Below, piece by piece: positions 12,591 to 22,340 of a stretch of 64,000 nt of DNA. Position 1 is the stretch's first letter. Every line of letters begins with the position of its first letter. This DNA is from Acholoe squamosa (Eukaryota; Annelida; Polychaeta; Phyllodocida; Polynoidae), in the NCBI GenBank assembly GCA_949317995.1, contig OX439044.1, positions 49,308,166-49,372,165 of the forward strand, in the 5' to 3' direction. A program made the position numbers and the translations under genes. The notes beneath the pieces were generated by a model. That model did no database searches, had not been told where the DNA came from, and was given only the letters and a program-made list of their open reading frames with translations.

Positions 12591-13107
12591 GGCCCAAAAA
12601 CCCCGCAGGGGCGAAACATAAATTAAGCGGCGCCATTTTCTTAGCACCAACATCTCATGCCTGGCGTAACCTGCCGACTGCCAAAATTTTCAGTCACTTT
12701 CTTTAGGGGGGATTTCTTCTTGAATGATAAAATGAACAGCAAGGGTCTCCATTTGCCTCAATCGTGGGGTGGTGGGTGCTCAGCAAGGCCTGAAAATGTG
12801 ATAATAAGATCAGTGTCAGAACGGAAAATAGCCATTAGTCGGCTGAGTGAGTAAGGCCCGCTAATGATACCCGAGTCTGCCGACAGGAGCGCTGTGAGCG
12901 CCACCTGATCAATATCCGGCACCTCCCGGCGTTCTCCGTGTGTCAACACTTTACCTCAAAGTCATCTGCTTGGCTGCAGACCCTGTCTGCACTCCCACAG
13001 CACAGTCTTTGCATCAGTGAGATACTCACAGGATTGATCGAAGGAGTGATGAGAAGAGCAAAATGTACGTGGAGAGTGTCAACATTCCATGTACATGGCT
13101 TTTTAAG

Positions 13108-13370
13108 GAAATAAGCTCTAAATGCATTATATCCTACCATAAACACTAATAATGCAAAAAATACAGTTTTGTGGAAAAATAACCAAAGAAAAGTCATGGG
13201 CTTTAAAATGAGAAATCTTGAGCTAAAATATCCCTGGTAGTTTTGCTGTAATTGCTTGTCAAACATAGATTGGTGTGTACAACTGAAAGTAGGAAATAAC
13301 CTCTAAATGCATTACATCCTACCATAAACACTAATAATGCAAAAAATACAGTTTTGTGGAAAAATAACCA
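13108..13370 (+). repeat. 77-bp direct repeat pair
   Basis: Copies at 13108-13184 and 13293-13370 share most positions, including the words CCTACCATAAACACTAATAA and ACAGTTTTGTGGAAAAATAA. They are separated by about 108 bp. They may be part of an older element extending to about 13700. No coding sequence. Confidence 0.7.
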
Positions 13371-14032
13371 ATTTTTGTCATAAAATTGGTTCTAGAGGGA
13401 ATATTTGAGCTCGGTTTTTGGTTCTGGGTTCCTGAGGGAATTAAAAAATTGGAATATGGGAGTGGCTTCTATGGCAACCAGAAATTGCTGTTTCTACCAA
13501 TTTTCAACCAACGTTCCAAAAATTGAACATTTTCAGTGGAGATGGAATGATTTTAAGCATACCACTGGATTCCTTATCAAAAATTGGTCTAAAACTTTTT
13601 TTAGCATATTTGTCAGTGTTTTACCCAAATACTGCCTCCTGGTGGCCAAAACCAGTACTAAAAATCCCCCTGGGGCACATTTATGAGCTAAGCTATTTGA
13701 TAGGTTAACACATGTTTGGAGGTCGTCAACAGGCAGGTATTCAAATGAAATACATAAATAGGGGTTAAAATGCCATCATTGCTGCAGGCCCGGCCCAAAT
13801 AAGGTCTGCCGTTGTTTCTATTGGGTGTAAGCGGGAGTGGAGCTGGTTCTGGCGACATGCACTGATAAGCTTATAAGATGGCAACCAGCATGTCCCTGGA
13901 TAACATCCACTTCCAGGGACAAGGTATCCATCATAACAATGCCTGATCAGTATGTTTTGCCACCTTTGGTAGAACCAGCGAAATTCAAAATGGCGGATTC
14001 ACTAGGTAAAGATCTAGGCTCCTATATAGCAG

Positions 14033-15480
14033 CACTGAAAAAAGTCTTCCTAACAAAGTGACATGTATACCCATGTCAACTTGATTTGACACAGAGAGCA
14101 CATGTCATTGGCACATGTGCACATATGTCACCATGACAACTGTAGCACACAGTAATTCTCATATGATTTGACATGCCTTAACTCTTCCTTTACCAGAGTA
14201 GTTCAGAGCAAATTTTTGAGTTTTAGTTTATAACATAAACTCTCAAAGACCGTTGGAATTCTGTGAATATTCAAATTCAAAGGGAAATGGAGACCAGTTA
14301 AGCTAGGATAATCAGTAAGATAGAACAACACCCGAGTTTTCTCTATCTAGTTTGATTAATGAGATATATCAACATAAACGTGGTGATAGGATGAGAAAAG
14401 TTGATCTCATGAGTTAACTTCAAACTGCAATATCTCAGCACTCCCTGTATCAATTACAATTTCCATGCCATTTTGTTGAGCATGAAAAAATGAACAAAGT
14501 CAATGTTCACCCAAAATAAGATGCTATTTGACATTTTTCATGATTTTTAGCCTAAATATTGATTGAATCTATGGAAAACTTTTAAGGTAATTTAAGATTT
14601 TGTCTCAAGTTTGTAAAACTGCCATGCTAAAAGCATAGGAGATGGAGACTTACTCTTTGGACTCTGTGGATAACCCAACTCAAGCTAGGTCTAACAAAAA
14701 ACAAAAATTTCGAAGAGTTTCAATGAATTTTGTGGAAGTTATAGTGTATTCAAAATGGGCCAAAAATCGGCCAAACTACGCATCAATGCGTAGTTGGTAA
14801 AGGAAGAGTTAAAATGCCACTTCATCTGTGAGTTGACTAGGGTCACGGCCATATCAAAGGCACTTGACATGTGATGGTTTGACATACTTAACTGTTCTAG
14901 GATATTCCACTAGATGGGGCAAACAACCATTTTGGTACCAGGATTAATCACTACCAAGAGGTACTACCAAAACTTGAGACATTTGATGTATCTGTGTCAT
15001 TTTGTTTTCACGAAGAATAGAGCACTAAGGTCTGTAAATACTATCAACGAATGGTAGTGAATTCTATTTCATTGTTAAATTTGCATTTGTTATTGAATAT
15101 CAAAATAGACACCCACAATCCTGAATTCCTCAACTGGAGAGGTTAGACACCTTGTGTGTGGGTCAGTGAAAATGCCAAAAGATTGTATGCTAACCCACAG
15201 TCTATAATCTCAGTATCTTCATTGCATGGAGGCTGATGGCATTGCCATGCACCTCCATGCCCTTGTCTTATGGACTGCATAAAGGTCCTCAGTCAAGAAA
15301 AAGTTCTGTAGATAGGAAAAAAATGTGACGTGTCTTCATTACGAATGTCAAGTGGAGTTGACAAACCAAATATGAGAGCATCAACCTCATTCGACATGCC
15401 TTCATACATGTCACGTGGGAGACAAATTGTGACCTGTGCAGTATGCGTCAAAGCGATCAGTGTTCTTCTCTCTGTGAGCT
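14033..15480 (+). repeat. Dispersed repeat R1, copy 2, split by a 1.2-kb insertion
   Basis: 14033-14147 and 15318-15480 together match the minus strand of 605-879. The two blocks are contiguous in copy 1 but lie 1.17 kb apart here, so copy 2 carries an insertion or copy 1 is a shortened form. The block at 15318-15480 has a minus-strand open frame sharing the peptide LIALTHTAQV, NEV and STPLD words with copy 1. A TTAA-flanked element (14182-14808) sits inside the intervening DNA. Confidence 0.55.
14182..14808. mobile_element. TTAA-flanked MITE, 627 bp
   Basis: TTAA at 14178-14181 and 14809-14812 flank terminal repeats CTCTTCCTTTACCA / TGGTAAAGGAAGAG (14 bp, perfect). TTAA duplication plus this layout is typical of piggyBac/Kolobok-type non-autonomous elements. 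Just inside the right end, ACTACGCATCAATGCGTAGT is a further palindrome. No transposase. Confidence 0.75.
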
Positions 15481-15870
15481 CTACCTCACCTACATTGCCC
15501 ACATCTATGCCGATAACTGCCAGAAGACTGCCCACAGTAGCCCGTGTCAAGTCTCATTACGCCTCACGCATGTGGCGAGATTCAAGATGGCAGCGCCCAC
15601 AGGGCAGTATTCGGGAGGTGTTTCTAGGCAATGGACATACTCTATAGCCAACTGCCATGTCTGAAATGATGTACATGACAGCTGGGTGTAGGCAACCCTG
15701 TGAACATGCCTTTCCCGTGGGCGAAAGGGCTGGTCCTAAAAGGGGTCGTGCATAAGCAAGTTTGTTCCCAGGGGTTAATATAAGAGGAACACATCCACAT
15801 GGATTCACTAATTTACTTACATCTACTTGACGCCATCTACCTCTAACTAGCAGACATGGCTGGATCTGTA
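15481..15870. other. CpG-containing stretch, no gene recognised
   Basis: Contains CAAGATGGCAGCGCCC (about 15583), a YY1-like word, in otherwise unremarkable DNA. No exon is supported. Confidence 0.35.
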
Positions 15871-16627
15871 GGGCATTTCTCAAAATGTTAATTAGCCCTT
15901 ACGTGCCCAGAATAGCAAAAGTGCGCTCTCACCCATGTATCTATGTTCAACAGACCACCATGGGTTTCATATTTATCAGATTAAGATGATTTCAACACCA
16001 GAAGACTTGATATATCAAGGGCTTTCAAACGATACCAAATTTGTTATGGTACAATAAGTATGTAATTATTAGTAGGCACTATTGCATAAAAATAATGAAT
16101 TAAATATAGCTTTAAATGCATGGAAAGTGCACGCTCTAGCCATGGGGATATATTAATTACAGAAAAAAATCACAAATATCACAAAAATAATGATAAAAAT
16201 TGAAAAAATAGCCATAAAATCTTATTTACATAACTTTTTCCAAGGATTACAATTATGCTATTGCTAATTTTCGATTTTCATCAGAATACCCTTATTTAGA
16301 ATGGCAGATTGATGCTTTATAATTTAAGAATAACCGATTTCCTATCAAAATTGGCAAAAATTGTATTCTGGGCATTTTGTCCAATTTAGCTCTATTCAGC
16401 CCCTTCATAATAAAGTATTCTCTGTAATTTCATAAATCATTCTGATATATGTTTCATATCACATTTTCTAGAAGCCTTTGGAATACACCTTTCACCCCTA
16501 TGCAAATGGGTAATTTATTTTCAATATAACATGGATGAAGACCATACTCTGCACACTATGGTCAAGAAACTAGCTTTCTCAAAATTGTTCTGGGCACAAA
16601 AGGGTTAGCCTTTATTGAGAAATGCCC
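15871..16627. mobile_element. piggyBac-like MITE (15896-16604) inside an outer inverted repeat
   Basis: The inner element starts CCCTTACGTGCCCAGAA and ends TTCTGGGCACAAAAGGG, the CCCTTT..GTGCC pattern of piggyBac-type ends, with TTAG on both sides (15892-15895, 16605-16608), a variant of the usual TTAA. Outside this, GGGCATTTCTCAA (15871) and TTGAGAAATGCCC (ending 16627) form a second inverted repeat. The outer repeat may be an older MITE or part of the same element. No coding capacity. Confidence 0.6.
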
Positions 16628-19029
16628 TCCTGGAGGTAGCACCTGTTTCAACTATTCAATGAATCCCTTAATTATTTCCTCTTATAGTTGGTCCATGTTG
16701 TCCGTGGGCCTGCAATCTCAGGTTATGCTAAGGAATTCCGAGCTCTCCAGAGTTGAAGAGGGAGGGGGGCAATTGTCACTCTTTCAAGTGAATCATAGTA
16801 CTTTACTTCCCAAAAGCAGATTTGAAAAAAAGTATGAATTCCTGACATGTAGGTCTGCCTCTATGTTATAGCTACTTACATGTTATATTCCAAATTGGAT
16901 AGCGAAGAGTCGAAACATTATGAAGAGAATTAATCATAGGATTACAGCACTTCAACAGGATTAAAATATAAAAAAGGATATTATTGGCAGGATGTCAAGA
17001 CTTACATTGGTGACTTATGGAAGCATTGGCTGATTTTCAATAAAATCACAATCTTCACTGTACCTCTTGTTAATCATGGCATAACTTTCAAGTTTTATTT
17101 TACAGAAACTGAAATAAAGAGATCAATAATAGAAACTACAGCGCAGTCTTAGATAAGGGATATCATTATTGATAAAAGGGGCACTTTCCTTATGCAAATA
17201 TAAACTCTTGATACTATCTAGGCATTGCGATGTTGTCTGAAAAAGACAAAAATCTATCTCATGACGACATTTCTCTTGTCTTACAAAAGGTCGTACATCA
17301 TATATCTGTATGATTTAATATGATACTTAAAGTAACGGTGTATGTACTTCATTGGATATTGTTCTGCTAAAACCAACCATAACATTCCTCATCCAATTTG
17401 GATGCTAATACAGCTGTGCTCAACTAATCTTCATGGCTTACATACAGTCTAAAAACTAATTGTTGACCCTACCAGGCATCCCTGTAAACTGCATAGTGAA
17501 CAACAGTATTTGAGAAGCAGTAAGGTAGTATAGTTTCTATGATGAAGTCCCAGAAATCAGTTCACCAAAGCAGTCAGAGAATCTCTTTGAAGATAACAGT
17601 GAAAGCTTTGTCCATAAGTTGCTTTGGCACCATTGTTATTTTGACGGGATTTTATCCCCATGTAGACGATGTTTTACTTTTTTACTTTTTGATTTTTTTG
17701 GAAGGTTTTAAACCGTTTATTGGTCACATAGATATACGAGTACATTATTGTCAATTCAGTTCAATATTTAGCTCATAGACTCAGTGTCAGTGATATTATA
17801 TATACTGCCACATTAAACTACAATATAGCCACATGCCTTCCTCACTACCACAGCCACATAAAACTACCATATAGCCACATGCCTTCCTCTCACCCTGCCC
17901 TCCAACCAACAGCCTGAAGATAAGCAATAACTTAGGCGTCACTCTGACTTGATGGGTAGCTGGTAGGTGAGAGGTTGGGGAAGAGGTTTGCTCACTAGTA
18001 GTAATAGCCGGGGTCTCTCAGAGGATGCCCACGATGGTCATGGTCAGTGGTGTGGGTGGACGATCACAGCTCAAGGCACAAAACGGCCTGCAGCCAATCA
18101 GATTGAGATCAAACCATGCTTGGAGCTGTGGAAGAGAGGCTGCTAGGATTAGTTGTATATTCTGTCACTATCTTAGATAGCAAATTCAAATCATTAATCG
18201 CCTCTAGAAGTGCCAGCTAAGCAGGACAATGGGAAAAATGATTAATTCATTTAGGGCAAACTGGGAAGGAAGAATATAGAAATAAAAAGATCTTCGCGGT
18301 CTTGGAGCTCGGGCCCGAGAATCTGGTACAGTTCTAAATAAGGAGCAACCCACAGGAGATGCACCATCCAAAAACGCAGCTAGGCCTATGGTCTTGGTAA
18401 ATCCCCCAAATTAAACCCTAGGGTGGGGAGATAATTAGAGTCGACGTTAAGGGGACTGTGCAGCTCCCTTAGGTAGTGAGCATGATGTTGAGCAGCTCCT
18501 AAACCTACACTCATCACCATAAGAAGTATGTGGGAACTCATTTAGGAGCCAGAGGGCAACTGTACCCAATCCATGAGTTGCTCAGTATGCAAAGCCTGAT
18601 GAGCAACTCAGAGGGGGACGGGTCCTAAATAAGAGATCTCCTGGGATTGTTAAGTTGCATGAGAGGATTTTAGGAACCTACATTTCAACTGTTAGGTCTG
18701 CTACAGCTGTAGTTTTGTCAGCTGCTGTTACTGTTGGTGACTTGTGAGTTACATACAAGTAACTTGGGCTTGCCGCTTGTGGTACTATAAACATGACATA
18801 TAGAGTGACATAATGCAAATGAATGATCAATATGCTAGTTGATTGCATCGCTACAATGGAATCCCTTGTTTTGCAATAGACTAGTGCATACTCGTGAAAA
18901 AAGAACCTAGATTCTAAAGTATTTCGTTCTCATGAACATGACATGCATATATCTTTTTCTAATGTGCGTTTATTACACTGGACACCACTGTTAAATTTGA
19001 TCTGGCACTTGAGAGTTCTCAAAATTAAT
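16628..19029. other. No gene recognised
   Basis: AT-rich. A local duplication at about 17805-17888 repeats TATAGCCACATGCCTTCCTC. The 17.9-18.4 kb part is more GC-balanced, but no exon with splice sites was recognised. Confidence 0.45.
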
Positions 19030-19156
19030 GTATTATACACACTTTTTACGTAGGGTAAATCTCTCATACTGGTAATTGGATGTATAGCAGAATGTTGGTG
19101 CAATGTCCTCATTCATCGCCAAGTGTCCATCACCAAGTGTTGGGGTGGTAGTTTCT

Positions 19157-19251
19157 ATTAATTTGGCAGAGACAACTGAGAGATTTCCCAGTGGGAAAGA
19201 GTAATGTCATCTGGCATGCGAATCATCTGCATCACTTGAACAAAAACCTCG
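19157..19251 (-). pseudogene. Coding-like relic, copy 1 of a diverged pair
   Basis: The minus strand reads an open stretch containing PDDITLSHWEISQLSLPN. A second segment at 20790-20909 (minus) reads NDISLFPWEIFQLSLPN with a stop and frame breaks. Differences are mostly conservative at the protein level (D/N, T/S, Q/E, R/H), suggesting a formerly coding sequence, perhaps from a transposable element or an old duplicated exon. The family is not recognised. Confidence 0.3.
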
Positions 19252-19870
19252 TCAGCCTGTCTATCCTCGTTAAATTTGTAAAATATACGGTATTTATGGG
19301 CTACAGTGCATTATGTGCTCGTGCAAATTCTAGCTTTATTATTTATGAAGAGCGAATATCATCTAATGCATATAATCCAAGAGTCTTCCATATGTGCTAT
19401 GGTTCTCAGGGCTCTTAGAAAATTATACCTTCTTCTAAGTACCCTCATGTATATCCTTCCTGTTTATCTGCCACATAATGCTTTTCCAAGCTTTTACAGA
19501 ATTTGAATACCCCTCATTTTAAAGCTATAGGGCTCTACACATTTATTTCATGTCGAATTCCTCCCTATCTCTAACTGCTTACAATTATGGTCTACATTTA
19601 AACTCCTTATAATTAATTCCCCATTATAGTTTTAAACATGCATATGAGAATGCATATGTACCAGACAGGTATGACAAAAAACCCACCAAAATTGAAGATA
19701 TACAACCATCCAAGAATATTAGATAATACATGTACCACTAATTGCTCATCTCTGACAAGTCAAAATGCGAGGGTAGTAATCATATAAGATGACTTAATGC
19801 AATTCTGATGTTGTATAGATAAAGCAAAAATAGAATATGATTATGGGCCCACCACGAAGGGACTGTGTGG

Positions 19871-19996
19871 ATGATAACTTCATCTTCATTGTATTTAATG
19901 GCACAGTAATAGTCCTATCTACATATGCTCCCATAAGACCAGCTAATTCAGATGATGAGAGATGCTGTACATACACAATGTTTGAAGCAGCAGTGT
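19871..19996 (+). pseudogene. Possible LINE endonuclease fragment (weak)
   Basis: A 42-codon open stretch includes GTVIVLSTYAPI followed by a D/E-rich turn and a hydrophobic end. The S-x-YAP(T/I) block is a hallmark of the AP-endonuclease domain of non-LTR retrotransposons. Nothing upstream or downstream extends the match, so this would be a short truncated relic. It may be chance. Confidence 0.3.
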
Positions 19997-20353
19997 AAGA
20001 GTGGGACTAACAAGGTCTACAAATTGTGATTGTCTCTGGGAGTCTCTAGAACTTATTGTAATAGTTATCAATCATTAGATGCAATTATGTTTATGCTGAT
20101 AATGAAAGATAACGATAAGGTAATATAACAGTAGAATACCAAAAGGTACCACGACTTATAGTATGGTTTTGATGGACGGCTTCTCCTTCAAACATTTTGA
20201 TGTACCATTTTGTATGATATTGACCAAGGCATGAGTGCAGTTTTAGCATATCATCTGAGCCGCCTATACTGTAAACAACATGAAATATAAGGGTGTAATA
20301 GTGATGAATGTATCAGATGTTTACGTGCAGTCTTAAGGCCTTTTGCTATCCAG

Positions 20354-20530
20354 CTGCCTGTATCGATGACTTCCTCTGCAGTTCCCAATAATTCACCAAA
20401 TACCCTCAACTTCACAGCCTCCTCTGATGTGAATCTAACTATATCAGATGGGGGTAGGGGCTGGGTTGACTCCTCTAGCAGTTCTCCTGTACATTCATCA
20501 TTTCAGTCTGGTGGTGCCGAAAACACTCAG
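20354..20530 (+). CDS. Candidate internal exon, Ser/Thr/Asn-rich, phase 0-0
   Basis: Preceded by a pyrimidine-rich tract and CTATCCAG (acceptor), ended by CTCAG|GTTAGT (donor). The 177 bp is exactly 59 codons, open only in the phase-0 frame. The peptide is rich in Ser, Asn and Thr (for example TASSDVNLTISD, SSSSSPVHSSF) and looks like a disordered linker or juxtamembrane segment. It lies on the same strand as the signal-peptide exon, but that exon's intron is phase 1, so the two cannot be directly adjacent in one transcript. No family recognised. Confidence 0.3.
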
Positions 20531-20789
20531 GTTAGTCAAGCTGATCTTGATGAACTCTCAGGCCCACAAGTATGAGCAGCTCAGGAGCTCTGGAACTGGT
20601 CTTTATCACTACTTGCATATATTCATATACGTACAAGGCCCCTCTCACCCAGGTCATTTACATTCACCAACAGCTCATTCCTGAATGGGGCACAGTTGTG
20701 AGTAAACGTGTTACATATAACTTATATTAATCCTATTGGTAAATGGATGCATACATAAACCTTTGGTGTGATATTCTCACCCATTGCAG

Positions 20790-20909
20790 TGTACCCATCA
20801 TCAAGTGTTCCTGTTGATTTGGCAGAGACAACTGGAAGATTTCCCAGGGGAAAAGACTAATGTCATTTGGAATGTGAATGTTCTCCATGACTTAAACGAA
20901 ACCCTTGCC
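20790..20909 (-). pseudogene. Coding-like relic, copy 2 of the diverged pair
   Basis: Partner of 19157-19251. On the minus strand the block NDISLFPWEIFQLSLPN aligns with the first copy, with an in-frame stop upstream (V-stop-V). The flanking DNA also aligns loosely (GGCAGAGACAACTG, ATTTCCCAG), so about 150-200 bp was duplicated. Confidence 0.3.
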
Positions 20910-21005
20910 AGTATGTCTACCTTCTCCAAATCTGTATGATGAGGAATGGCACATTGTGTGTAGGCCATATATTATGTGCTTATTGGTTGGTGGTTTTTAT
21001 TATCA

Positions 21006-21459
21006 CAGTGCAGAAGGTACTAGGGTAACTGGTCAGTTACCCCATCCAACATGGCGAGCCCTATAATTGTGTACTAGAGTGAACTAAAAGGGGAGATTAA
21101 ATGGGATCTCTATTGATTTGATTAGTGCTTAGTTGTTTCGATGTGGGCACAATCATCTGAGCTAATAGCTATAGGCTGTCTAGAACAGTAGCATAGAGAG
21201 GTTTTAGATTTGTCAGTACTAGGAGTTACCCTTGTACCAAATTTTCATTTTTGCCTGATTTCTATGTTATCCAAGGAATGTAGTGACCGCAGGGCTTGTC
21301 TCCATAAGTATCCATGCCCCAGCTAACATTCTGCATTAATATTATGAAGTAGAATATTGCATTAACAGCTTGGACTGAGGAATAGTGTTCACACATATTT
21401 GTATATGACCTTTGTGTTGGATGGGGTAACTGCCAGTGACCCTAGTACCTTCTGCACTG
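21006..21459. mobile_element. MITE with about 45-bp terminal inverted repeats
   Basis: The left end CAGTGCAGAAGGTACTAGGG is mirrored by the right end CCTAGTACCTTCTGCACTG. The arms continue inward through GTAACTG and TTACCCCATCCAACA. Length is 454 bp with no coding capacity. Target duplication is not clear. Confidence 0.75.
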
Positions 21460-21599
21460 CAATTATTGGTCTGCTGTGGTGCGTTCACGATAGGACCGTT
21501 AACTTTTATGGGCAAGTATAACCTAGGGTGTACCTGCTAATGAAGAATAACCAATAGAAAGCATGCTGATGCAAACACATAAATACCAGTAATAACAAC

Positions 21600-22090
21600 C
21601 CAGCAAATTGTCGTTATATGTCGCCATGATTTCATGATCTCACTCACTACGTATGTGCCACCCCTTGTCATCCCTCAGAAAGCATGCTGACTTATCACCA
21701 CCATCGCCAACATGGATCTAACTCACTGCGTGAGTATGTGCGTCTACCTGTCAACTCTCACTCAGAATGGCGGCTTATCACAACCATCGCCAACATGGAT
21801 CTGACTCACTGTGTGATTATGTGCCACTCCTAGTCAGTTCTCACTCAGAATGGCGACTTATCACCAACATCCCTAATATGAATCTCACTCCCTGCGTGAG
21901 TATGCGCCACTCCAAGTCAACTCTCACTCAGAAGGGCAGCTTATCACCACCATCGCCAACATGGATCTCACTCAGTCCGTCAATATGTGCCACTGTCTGT
22001 CAACTCTCACTCAGAATGGCAACTTTTCACCTGCATTTCCACATGGCTCTCACTCACTGCGTGAGTTTGTGTCACTCCTAGTTAATGATG
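21600..22090 (+). repeat. 83-bp minisatellite (about 5 units), fragment of the 45-47 kb element family
   Basis: Units carry CTCACTGCGTGAGT, TATGTGCCACTCC and CAACTCTCACTCAGAATGGC. CTCACTGCG-type starts fall near 21722, 21805, 21888, 21971 and 22053 (spacing 82-83 bp). The preceding AGCAAATTGTCGTTAT and the unit sequence match the left interior of the element at 45163-47039. The fragment ends only a few bases before the inverted-repeat element starting at about 22095. Confidence 0.75.
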
Positions 22091-22340
22091 TTAATGATAA
22101 TAAAACCTATAGTCAGTAGTGACTATACCCACATATTCTGAGCCCCATAGTCATAATGACTATATACCTTAGTCACATATTAGTCAGAAAGATAGTCAGT
22201 CTGACTATATGTAGAGCTCACAGATTGATGATGTCACAGGTTTCTGTGCACAAAAAACGACATCCAGAAAGAGGACATATTTATGGTTGCTGTCCATCCA
22301 TGGAAACTCAATAGCAGGACGCAACTTCTCGACCCGGACT

